Shown here: positions 54,503 to 62,621 of the stretch, piece after piece
Layout: each line of letters begins with the position of its first letter
Numbering within the stretch: position 1 is the first letter of the stretch
Origin: Alteromonas genovensis
GTDB taxonomy: Bacteria; Pseudomonadota; Gammaproteobacteria; Enterobacterales; Alteromonadaceae
Direction of reading: 5' to 3'
Assembly (NCBI RefSeq): GCF_010500895.1
Contig: NZ_JAAAWO010000007.1
Span: 62,001 to 126,000, forward strand
DNA length: 64,000 nt
Made by a program: the position numbers and the translations under genes
Notes under the pieces: generated by a model
What the model was told of the DNA's origin: nothing
Database searches by the model: none
What the model saw: the letters and a program-made list of their open reading frames with translations, nothing else

Positions 54503-56638
54503 TCATTGTGGATTGGACACGGTAATTTCATCTATCGCTAAATCAGGATTCCATTTTCCGAAGGTGCTATTGATAAATGAGGTGGCAAGGGGTTTAAAAT
54601 CAGGATGCTGATTTAGTCCATAAAAACGGGGGGAGGTGAGTAAAAATGTCTCACTTCCTATCGAATCATCATCGAGAAGCGGTTGGCGGTTAAACATACT
54701 TTTAACGCTTGTTTTTAAAACATCTTTGACTAGATACAGGTAACCTGCGCAAGACCAGCTATTCTTATTTTGTGTTTGTTGGCATACCGAGACCGCAGGG
54801 TCAATGGCGCCTCGTAGTTTGCGAGCATAACTATCGTCTCCCTTAAATTTTTTAATTGCCGCGTAGGAATAGGGTTCAAGTTGAGAAAGATCTACCTGTT
54901 GAAAGAACTCATCTGCAGTTGCGCCTGCTAATTGCTGCTGTTTTTCATACAGCGCCTCATCTCCTTGCTCCAGCTTATAATAAGCTAGCACTCTATTCTG
55001 GAATTCTTCGGTAACTGGTAATTGACGATAGCGAACTTGCTGTTGTTCGGTTAATTTGCCTTTCGTCTCTAAGTCGAGGAGGAGTAAATAGGCGTTAAAA
55101 AAATCTTCTGAACCGTCTGGTAGTTGGCTGAGTTCGTCATTCATATAAGCAAGCGCAATGTTAACATTACCACTAAGTATATAAATTGAAGACTTTACTC
55201 TTCTGTACTCGGAATTGGGCTCGCCACGATAGGTGTTAATTAACTCCAACGTTTTTTGAATGTCTTGTTTGTAGGCGTAATAATAATAAAAATTTGCGAT
55301 AAACTTCGCTGAACTATCTTTAAAGTTTGTATTTATTGTCGATAAAAGCTGCTCTGCTCGTTGGGGCTGTTCAGCGATAAGATACAAATACATTAAGTTG
55401 GACGCATTTATCTGACTCTGCGGATTTGTCCTGAGTATCTGTTCCCGACGCTTAATCATTTCTTGAAAATCATCAAGATAAAGCGTGCTAATGTTTTGTA
55501 TAAGGGGATCGTTAGGTGACTGATTATAAGCCATTTGATGAAGCTGCTTCGTAACTTCAAGTCTGTAATTTTTCTCCGCCTGTATTGCTGTTACCAGTGT
55601 TTTTAGCGGAAAATCTGGCGCGGTCGTTAATTCCCAAAATAACCGTTCATTTTCTGCCTGAGATTCTTCGGTGTTGAATCCACCGTAGTATGAGGCAAGT
55701 TCGTACACCATATATAGCTGTGCTTTTGCGAGGTGAAACTGAGGATCCTGCTTAGTGGCTTGTTTCAGGAAATCTGCGGCTTGTTGCAACGACTCTGAGC
55801 TTCGCTGATATGAAAATTCTCGACCTTTAATGAATAACTCGTAGGCCTTTGGATTTTTCGTCATTCCAGCTTCTTGCTCAACTTGCTCAGGTAGTAAATT
55901 TAATTTAAGAGCCTGTGTGATGGCGTAAGTCAGTTCATCTTGTACCGCAAAAATACTGTCTAGCGTTCGATCATAGGTTTGTGACCAAATATGCGCACCA
56001 CTGCTTACTTCGATAAGCTGCGCAGTAATACGTAGTTGATTTTTGTCTTTTCGAACACTGCCCTCAAGTACATAGTTTACATTTAGCTTTTTCCCTATCT
56101 CGCGAATATCATTATTGCTGTCTTTAAAGTTAAATGACGAGGTACGTGCTATTACCACTAATTTATTCAAACGCGCCAGTGAATTTAAAATCTCTTCGGC
56201 TATGCCATCTCCGAAGTAACTCTGTGAGCTATCTGGGCTCATGTCCTCGAACGGCAAAACCGCAATAGAAAGCTCAACACTGTCATCCGCAGAGTCAATA
56301 AACCAGTTTTGATAGAAGATGAACCCAAGGGCAAACGTTAGCGAGATAGCGAGTAAGTAATTAATTTTATTGCCAGTGTGCTTACCAATTGACTCATTGA
56401 TATCAACCTCGTGGGTACGCTTTAGCCCTTCAGGGGTTAATTCAAATGCCCAAGCAAAAATGCATACAAAAGGAAACGCTATTACGAGGATGACTGTGAT
56501 AATCGTGCTAAACAGTGTTGGCAGATGTAAGGCAGGAGAAATGACAGCAACTATTTGTAAAATGATCCAGCATGTCACCAAATAAACACTAGCAACCTTA
56601 AATACGTTGCGACGTTTAAACTCGGAAAAAATCTTCAT
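54503..56638 (-). CDS. Membrane protein with TolB-like and TPR domains
   Basis: 711 aa. N-terminus KRRNVFKVASVYLVTCWIILQ followed by two helices (about 14-35 and 42-66), a third near 91-110, then a TolB N-terminal-like/FlgO-like domain (about 122-255: IAVLPFEDMSPDSSQSYFGD, IARTSSFNFK, VNYVLEGSVRK, HIWSQTYDR) and a long series of helical TPR-type repeats (about 260-600). This layout recurs in Alteromonadales and in adenylate-cyclase-like CadC proteins, but here no DNA-binding or cyclase domain is present. Function unknown; perhaps a scaffold facing the cytosol. Confidence 0.8.
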   Translation of the reverse strand: MKIFSEFKRRNVFKVASVYLVTCWIILQIVAVISPALHLPTLFSTIITVILVIAFPFVCIFAWAFELTPEGLKRTHEVDINESIGKHTGNKINYLLAISLTFALGFIFYQNWFIDSADDSVELSIAVLPFEDMSPDSSQSYFGDGIAEEILNSLARLNKLVVIARTSSFNFKDSNNDIREIGKKLNVNYVLEGSVRKDKNQLRITAQLIEVSSGAHIWSQTYDRTLDSIFAVQDELTYAITQALKLNLLPEQVEQEAGMTKNPKAYELFIKGREFSYQRSSESLQQAADFLKQATKQDPQFHLAKAQLYMVYELASYYGGFNTEESQAENERLFWELTTAPDFPLKTLVTAIQAEKNYRLEVTKQLHQMAYNQSPNDPLIQNISTLYLDDFQEMIKRREQILRTNPQSQINASNLMYLYLIAEQPQRAEQLLSTINTNFKDSSAKFIANFYYYYAYKQDIQKTLELINTYRGEPNSEYRRVKSSIYILSGNVNIALAYMNDELSQLPDGSEDFFNAYLLLLDLETKGKLTEQQQVRYRQLPVTEEFQNRVLAYYKLEQGDEALYEKQQQLAGATADEFFQQVDLSQLEPYSYAAIKKFKGDDSYARKLRGAIDPAVSVCQQTQNKNSWSCAGYLYLVKDVLKTSVKSMFNRQPLLDDDSIGSETFLLTSPRFYGLNQHPDFKPLATSFINSTFGKWNPDLAIDEITVSNPQ

Positions 56639-56805
56639 GCGTCCTGCCAGTTATTTTTATTTATCCACCATAATAGATAAATACCAACAGCACAAATATT
56701 GAACAAGTAAATAATGTATTTATTTTGTGCTGTATCTGAAAGGCGCTGATTACGTTTGGTTAAACGCAATCATTCGCCTACCTGCATCAACACTAAAGTT
56801 AATAG

Positions 56806-57405
56806 CTACACACTAAACGTTTTTACGGCCTGTTCAGCTGCTTTCATTCGTTCTTCACCGTCTGGCATGGCTAGGCCCTCTGCATAGATAAAAGAAACAT
56901 CAGTAAGACCAATTAGCCCGAAGAAATCTTTTAGATATTGAGATTGGGTGTCTTTTTGTGTGCCTTCATAGATACCGCCTCGCGCGGCAACTACCACTAT
57001 CTTCTTGTTTTCCAGCAATCCCACCGGACCGCTTTCCGTGTACTGAAAGGTAACGCCAGCACGCGCTATGCGATCGACCCATGCTTTAAACGTAGAGGGC
57101 ACGCCAAAATTGTACATAGGCATAGCAATAACAACAGTATCGCTGCTTTTTAACTCGTTGATTAACGTATCTGACAAGCTGGCGAGTTCATCTTCGCCCT
57201 TGTTAGCCCATGAAGCCATTTCAGCTTGCGTTAAGTGAGGTAGATCATCAGCAGCAAGGTCTCTTTCTATCACCGTTACACCATTATCTGATTGGCTATT
57301 GTGTTCAGATTGGGACTTGATTCTTTCTACCAGCGCGTTAGCTAAGATAGATGAATTTCCTTGGTCACCATTCAGTGACGATTTCAATAATAAGATAGTG
57401 TTCAT
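56806..57405 (-). CDS. azoR: FMN-dependent NADH:quinone oxidoreductase / azoreductase
   Basis: 199 aa from the ATG at 57405 (AAGGAG seven to eight bases upstream; E. coli AzoR 201 aa); a frame to 57489 adds a basic non-conserved leader and is rejected. Flavodoxin-like fold: LLKSSLNGDQGNSSILA (FMN phosphate loop), AMPMYNFGVPSTFKAWVDRI and VVAARGGIYEG. Reduces quinones and azo compounds with NADH. Divergent from a pirin gene, a pairing often seen with oxidative/electrophile responses. Confidence 0.93.
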   Translation of the reverse strand: MNTILLLKSSLNGDQGNSSILANALVERIKSQSEHNSQSDNGVTVIERDLAADDLPHLTQAEMASWANKGEDELASLSDTLINELKSSDTVVIAMPMYNFGVPSTFKAWVDRIARAGVTFQYTESGPVGLLENKKIVVVAARGGIYEGTQKDTQSQYLKDFFGLIGLTDVSFIYAEGLAMPDGEERMKAAEQAVKTFSV

Positions 57406-57750
57406 TCGTTTTCTCCTTCGATATAGATTTGGCTGACTTAGTGAAACATCACAAATGCTACGTCGAAGTATTGAATGAAAGCGCAACAAAATAAATATGT
57501 TAAAAACGCATCATTCATTCCAATAAAACGAATAAAAAGGAAATACGCCACAAGTACTACTTTGTTATTCGATAAGCACTACATCACATAAAGAGAAGAA
57601 CCCATAGAAACACAAGGAAGAGTAACAGCCGCTAATGCCCGACTCGTAATACATTCTAATAAAAAGAACGAAACAACCTTTTTAAAGCAATTTTCTAAAT
57701 TCATCGTTAGGACTACAGTACCCTTATTGAAATGAAGTGAGGACATTCAA
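57406..57750. other. Divergent azoR-pirin spacer
   Basis: 345 bp, AT-rich. Two similar strings, ATTCCAATAAAACGAATAAA (57516-57535) and an ATTCTAATAAAAAGAACG near 57653, may be binding sites. No gene and no nearby regulator. Confidence 0.5.
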
Positions 57751-58512
57751 ATGATTTATATTAGAAAAGCAGACGAACGAGGCGACGTGAACTTAGGCTG
57801 GTTACAAAGTAAGCATAGCTTTTCATTTGGACACTATTATGATGCACAGCATATGGGGATTTCGGCGTTACGGGTGATCAACGAAGATGAAGTCATGCCG
57901 GGGCGAGGGTTTGGCACCCACGGGCACCGAGACATGGAAATAGTGTCTTACGTTATTGAAGGAGCACTAAAGCATGAAGACAGCAGCGGCAATAAATATG
58001 TGGTGCCAGCAGGCGATATTCAGCGCATGAGCGCAGGACGAGGCGTTACCCACTCAGAGTTTAATGCTTCAAAAAATGAGAAAGTAAAATTTCTACAAAT
58101 TTGGATCTTACCGGATAAAAAAGGAATTGAGCCAAGCTATGAACAAAACGCAGTGGCACAAAAAGGCGCGCTTACTCCTTTAGTTACTCCCAAAGGCAGC
58201 GACGGCACCCTATCAATAAATCAAGATGCCAGTATCTCTAGGCTAATGTTAGATAAAGGAGAGACCTATAGCTTAAACACCGCGAATCGAACGGGCTATT
58301 TGCACATTATCAATGGTGACGCTGAAGTGAATAGCTCTGACACTGAAGCCGCTGATACCAAAAACGCTACTATTAATAGCACAAGCACAGAGGCGTTCGA
58401 TAATCAGGCTTTCAGTAAAGGAGACGCCTTTGCTATTGGCGCAAATGAGCAAGTTAACATAGTAGCAACTAGCCCTATTGAGGCGCTTTGGTTTGATTTA
58501 CCCCCTGCCTAG
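57751..58512 (+). CDS. Pirin-family bicupin protein
   Basis: 253 aa (YhhW-like length plus insert). Metal ligands of the N-terminal cupin are intact: His57 and His59 (GTHGHRDMEIVSYV), His101 and Glu103 (GVTHSEF). The second cupin (about 160-250) has an insertion near 200-225 rich in Ser, Thr, Asn and Asp, encoded with repeated GAAGCC/ACTAT-type codons. Bacterial pirins include quercetin dioxygenases and metabolic modulators; true substrate unknown. It pairs with azoR. Confidence 0.9.
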   Translation: MIYIRKADERGDVNLGWLQSKHSFSFGHYYDAQHMGISALRVINEDEVMPGRGFGTHGHRDMEIVSYVIEGALKHEDSSGNKYVVPAGDIQRMSAGRGVTHSEFNASKNEKVKFLQIWILPDKKGIEPSYEQNAVAQKGALTPLVTPKGSDGTLSINQDASISRLMLDKGETYSLNTANRTGYLHIINGDAEVNSSDTEAADTKNATINSTSTEAFDNQAFSKGDAFAIGANEQVNIVATSPIEALWFDLPPA

Positions 58513-58820
58513 CTCAAATGAGGAGTAGCTTACATTAGGAGAAGATGAGAGGAAATTGTCAAAGATATGGGAGAAATGGAACCCGTCTTGCGATTGCGCA
58601 TACACATTTCCCCTCTTTTCTACCACCTGTCCCCTGGCTACTGTATAATGTTAGCTCTAAGGATGTTCGTACTAGCGAATAGGGTTATCTTGATGTTATC
58701 TCGACGCAACATTCATGTGAGCCTGTCAGTAAGTACAGCTAACGCCTGTCAGTAAGTACAGCTAAAAAGTACGGTAAAACAGTACAGTCTAAACAAAATA
58801 ATTTAAAAGAGAGTTTTTGC
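58513..58820 (+). other. Region upstream of the cis/trans isomerase gene
   Basis: 308 bp. A 62-codon frame (58567-58755) has no family resemblance and runs through the repeat, so I do not call it. The notable content is the iterated motif at 58721-58787. Confidence 0.6.
58721..58787 (+). repeat. Tandem 22-bp repeat and iterated AGTACRG motif
   Basis: GCCTGTCAGTAAGTACAGCT plus AA is present twice exactly (58721-58742, 58744-58765) with one base between. The core AGTACAG/AGTACGG recurs at 58732, 58755, 58768 and 58781, each followed within a few bases by TAA, ending 33 bp before the cti start. Candidate operator array. Confidence 0.8.
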
Positions 58821-61214
58821 ATGAATAAGTGGACAACCTCCATTTGGTGTATCGTTGTGCTATTAGCTGGGTCAGGCATTTATCATTTTTTCCAAACGCC
58901 CATCAAAGCAAAGTCGCTACCTGTATCAGTGCCGCTTACAAGTGAAGTGGTTAATTATCACGACGACGTCAAGCCTGTTTTAGCTAAGCGCTGTGTGGTT
59001 TGCCATGCCTGTTATGATGCACCTTGCCAACTTAAAATGGGCGCTTATTCCGGTATTGAACGAGGCGCGAGCAAAGAGCGGGTTTACGATGGTGAAAGGC
59101 TCATAGAAGCCAACTTAACTCGACTATTCGAAGACGGCCATACGCTAGCCCAATGGCGAGATAAAGACTTTTTCGCAGTTAATTCTGATACGCCCCAAAC
59201 AAGCACAAATGGCTTGTCATCCACAGATTACCAAACCGCGGCCAATGAAAACTTATCATCAAGCGTTATTGCCCATCTGCTACAATTAAAACATGATACG
59301 CCAGTAGAAACAGCCAGCGAAACACCGGCGCTTCTCAATAAAGAAGATTACCCGTTGAATATCAACAGAGCATATCAATGCCCTACCATCGACGATATCG
59401 ATGACTTCAAAGAAGATTACCCTTTATGGGGAATGCCCTATGCGTTGCCAGCATTAGACAAACAAGAAAACGCACTCATTCTCAATTGGATAGCCCAAGG
59501 CGGCAAAGGTAGCGACGACGTTGTTATCACAGAAGAAAACCAGCAGCACATTATGGCGTGGGAGGACTTTTTAAACGGTAACAGTTTAAAGTCTCAATTA
59601 ATGAGCCGTTATTTATTTGAACATCTCTTTCTTGTGCATCTGCACTTTGACGCAAAGCAACCTCAACAGTTTTTCAAGCTGGTTCGCTCCGCCACAGCCC
59701 CGGGACAGCCCATTAAAAGTATCCATACCCGTCGGCCCTTTGACAACCCTGGCGTAGAGCGAGTGTATTACAGAATAGTGCCGCTAAAACAAACGCGAGT
59801 GCACAAGTCGCATATGCCAGTATTACTAACCAGCGATCGCATGGATAAATACGAAGACTGGTTTTTGAACGACGATTACGAGGTTACCTCAATGCCGTCG
59901 TATAAGCCTGAAGAGGCCTCTAACCCCTTTATTACATTTGCCCAATTACCCATAAACGCTAGATACAACTATATGCTTGATGAGGCGCAAAACACCATCA
60001 TGCAATTTATCAAAGGCCCAGTATGTCGCGGGCAAATGGCGCTAAACGTAATAAACGATCATTTTTGGGTTGTATTTTCTGAGCCAGATTTAGATTTGGT
60101 TCAAAATAACGGCGAATTTATACAACAAGCACTTCAAAACATTGAGCTGCCTGCTGAAGAGCAAAGCAATGCCCTACCTACGGCATGGATGAACTATGCC
60201 GCGATGGAGCGTGAATATTTAAACGCGAAATCTGAATTCATCAATACCAAAATAAAAGACAAGTTAAGCATAGACCTCGATTTACTGTGGAACGGTGATG
60301 GCGAGAATGAAAATATGGCGTTAACTATTTTTAGGCATAAAGATGCCGCAAGCGTAGTTAAAGGGCTTGTTGGAGATACGCCACAAACAGCGTGGGTGTT
60401 AACGTACCCACTCTTTGAGCGCATTCACTATCTATTAGTTGCGGGTTACGACGTGTACGGCAACGTTGGCCACCAGCTTAACAGTAGAATGTATATGGAC
60501 TTTTTGCGTATGGAAGGCGAATTCAACTTTTTAGCGTTACTACCAAGTGAAACCAGAGACAAGATTAGAAACAAATGGTATCGCGGCTCGGTGAGCGAAG
60601 TTGAAGAATTTGTGTATAAAGGCAATACATCAAAGATAGAAACTAATATTGAGTACAAAACCGACAACCCTTATCAAGAATTACTCGATACCATGAAGCG
60701 TAGATTCGCAGGCACAATCAGCGAGCGACATTACCTAAATAACGGGTTTAAAGAAAAAGAGGCTATCGCTAGCTTCAACACCATAAACTCGCTTAAGGGC
60801 AAGAATATTTCGCTTCTTCCTGAGTCCACCATAGTGCGGGTTTATGACAAATCAAGCGATGAACAACACTTTTACACTATGCTGCGACACAGCGCCCACA
60901 CCAATATTTCCCATTTGTTTAATGAGGAAGACAGGCGTTTACCAGAAGAAGACACCGTCACTATCGCCAGTGGATTTATGACCTCTCACCCAAATGCGTT
61001 TTTGCAAGTCGAAATATCAGAACTTCCCGATCTCGCCTCACGCATAAATAAAATGGGGGCAGAACCGGATTATGCAGCTTTGCTAGACACCTACGGCGTA
61101 AGACGCACAAACCCAAAATTCTGGGACTATGCTGACAACATGCACAGCTATTTTAAAAACACCTACCCTACTGAATTTGGCTATTTAGACTTCAATCGGT
61201 TAGAAAATAGATAA
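58821..61214 (+). CDS. cti: Fatty acid cis/trans isomerase (periplasmic, c-type haem)
   Basis: Converts cis-unsaturated acyl chains of membrane phospholipids to trans, lowering fluidity under solvent or heat stress. 797 aa, family about 760-800. The N-terminus (TSIWCIVVLLAGSGIYHFF) is an export signal; the haem motif CVVCH is at residues 58-62, followed by CYDAPCQLKMGAYSG, the family's diagnostic region. The long C-terminal domain (LVQNNGEFI, YPLFERIHYLLVAGYDVYGN, HQLNSRMYMDFLRMEGE) is intact. Preceded by repeated AGTACRG motifs and followed by two hairpins. Confidence 0.95.
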   Translation: MNKWTTSIWCIVVLLAGSGIYHFFQTPIKAKSLPVSVPLTSEVVNYHDDVKPVLAKRCVVCHACYDAPCQLKMGAYSGIERGASKERVYDGERLIEANLTRLFEDGHTLAQWRDKDFFAVNSDTPQTSTNGLSSTDYQTAANENLSSSVIAHLLQLKHDTPVETASETPALLNKEDYPLNINRAYQCPTIDDIDDFKEDYPLWGMPYALPALDKQENALILNWIAQGGKGSDDVVITEENQQHIMAWEDFLNGNSLKSQLMSRYLFEHLFLVHLHFDAKQPQQFFKLVRSATAPGQPIKSIHTRRPFDNPGVERVYYRIVPLKQTRVHKSHMPVLLTSDRMDKYEDWFLNDDYEVTSMPSYKPEEASNPFITFAQLPINARYNYMLDEAQNTIMQFIKGPVCRGQMALNVINDHFWVVFSEPDLDLVQNNGEFIQQALQNIELPAEEQSNALPTAWMNYAAMEREYLNAKSEFINTKIKDKLSIDLDLLWNGDGENENMALTIFRHKDAASVVKGLVGDTPQTAWVLTYPLFERIHYLLVAGYDVYGNVGHQLNSRMYMDFLRMEGEFNFLALLPSETRDKIRNKWYRGSVSEVEEFVYKGNTSKIETNIEYKTDNPYQELLDTMKRRFAGTISERHYLNNGFKEKEAIASFNTINSLKGKNISLLPESTIVRVYDKSSDEQHFYTMLRHSAHTNISHLFNEEDRRLPEEDTVTIASGFMTSHPNAFLQVEISELPDLASRINKMGAEPDYAALLDTYGVRRTNPKFWDYADNMHSYFKNTYPTEFGYLDFNRLENR

Positions 61215-61216
61215 AG

Positions 61217-61252
61217 AAAACTGCTGGGTGATGACCTCTCCCAGCAGGTTTA
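61217..61252 (+). terminator. Hairpin directly after cti
   Basis: CTGCTGGG (61221-61228) pairs with CCCAGCAG (61240-61247); followed by GTTTATTG, a weak U-tract. Confidence 0.65.
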
Positions 61253-61273
61253 TTGAAAGTGATTAGTAATAGA

Positions 61274-61298
61274 AGGCGCCAAGGTATGGCGCTTTTTT
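61274..61298 (+). terminator. Second, stronger terminator after cti
   Basis: GCGCCA-AGGTA-TGGCGC followed by six T. Tandem termination before the convergent mscS gene. Confidence 0.85.
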
Positions 61299-61327
61299 AG
61301 TTGGTTTCCAGCTATCGCTGTAACTAC

Positions 61328-62530
61328 TTAAAGAATATTCTCGCCTCCCTCTGGATCTCTGGAGTTACGAGCTTGTTCTCTAATTTCATGAGCTTCAGAC
61401 GCTACATCATCATCTGAGAAACGACTATTTTGTTTCACGTTATGATCATGTTTGGCTTGATTAGAGCTAGAACGTGATGCTTCACCCTCACTGTTATTTG
61501 AAGCATCATTACCCTGACTCACTTTTCCATCTCCACCAACCTCACTTTGGTTTGGCGCCGTTTCAACCCGAAGACCCTGTGGAAATATCCGTTCTCTTGC
61601 ATCGTCAGGCATACTAATATTGGCATCTAAAAAAGCAGTGGTAATGTTGCGCATGAGCACTGACGACATTTTGAGCACGCTGGTTTTCTCTACGTCTACC
61701 CAAAAATACACTTTCACATTGTAGCTAGAGGCACCTAGCGTATCGATAAGCGTTTGAGGCTCTGGATCGGTCAGCACGTTTTGCTGTTCGCCAATCACAC
61801 TCTGTGCTATTTGTTGTGCTCGCTGAATATCAGCGTCGTATCCTACTCCAATAACAAAGTGTCCTCGCATAAGCGGGTTAGCCGTTAAATTCTTTATCAC
61901 ACCTTTATAAATTGTCGCGTTAGGTATTTGAATGTGATTACCATCAAAATCTACCAATGTAGTGGCACGTGCCGTCACTTTTTGAATAATGCCCGTAAAA
62001 TCATTTATCTGAACAATATCGCCTATACGAAAAGGCCGCTGGATAGTGAGCAGTAGGCTTGAAATAAAGTTTTCTGCAATGTCTCTAAACGCAAAACCTA
62101 AAATAAGCCCTACGACACCCGTCCCACTGACAACCGCAATGGCAAAGCCCGTTAAACCCGCCAAAAACAGAAACAAATAAATTCCAAGTAGCATAAGCAC
62201 TAAGCTGATGCTTCGTTGAATAACAGAGCGCAGTAGAGGCGACGTTGTCGTTCGCGTCATTGGCTTTACAAGTAAGCTGGCAGCATGAGGGGCTAAAAAG
62301 ATAAAGACAGCCATCACAACAATGCCAAGGGCTAAACCAGGCAAGCGATAAACAAAGCTCTCCCAAAGCTGGGCTAAAAGCGATTGCGCATTAGATAGAC
62401 TGGAAATAGCGCCTCCATCATCAGTGCTCTGCACCAATGAAGACGCTGTGAGTTGTAGCTTGTTAACTAATAGACTGCTACTAGATTCCGCACTGCTCGG
62501 CAGCATGGCGTTTGATGATAATACAAACAT
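61328..62530 (-). CDS. mscS: MscS-family mechanosensitive channel
   Basis: 400 aa. N-terminal leader, then helices at about 57-80, 100-125 and 128-150 (pore helix GVVGLILGFAFRDIAENFISS), the beta domain RPFRIGDIVQINDFTGIIQKV and the alpha/beta cage (about 210-300). Small-conductance channel that releases solutes on hypo-osmotic shock. A 100-residue hydrophilic C-terminal tail rich in Ser, Asn, Glu and Arg is not part of MscS of E. coli (286 aa). Symbol by family; several paralogues are normal. Confidence 0.88.
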   Translation of the reverse strand: MFVLSSNAMLPSSAESSSSLLVNKLQLTASSLVQSTDDGGAISSLSNAQSLLAQLWESFVYRLPGLALGIVVMAVFIFLAPHAASLLVKPMTRTTTSPLLRSVIQRSISLVLMLLGIYLFLFLAGLTGFAIAVVSGTGVVGLILGFAFRDIAENFISSLLLTIQRPFRIGDIVQINDFTGIIQKVTARATTLVDFDGNHIQIPNATIYKGVIKNLTANPLMRGHFVIGVGYDADIQRAQQIAQSVIGEQQNVLTDPEPQTLIDTLGASSYNVKVYFWVDVEKTSVLKMSSVLMRNITTAFLDANISMPDDARERIFPQGLRVETAPNQSEVGGDGKVSQGNDASNNSEGEASRSSSNQAKHDHNVKQNSRFSDDDVASEAHEIREQARNSRDPEGGENIL

Positions 62531-62621
62531 AACCTTAATCCTTGGTGTGCGCCCTCATGTTAAATGAAGGCGCGTTAGTTAATCCTGTAATACCAGCGTT
62601 CGTTAGATGGTTGATACAGTT

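Noticed and set aside
58567..58755. 62-codon frame before cti
   Set aside because: No ribosome site or family match, and it runs into the tandem repeat.
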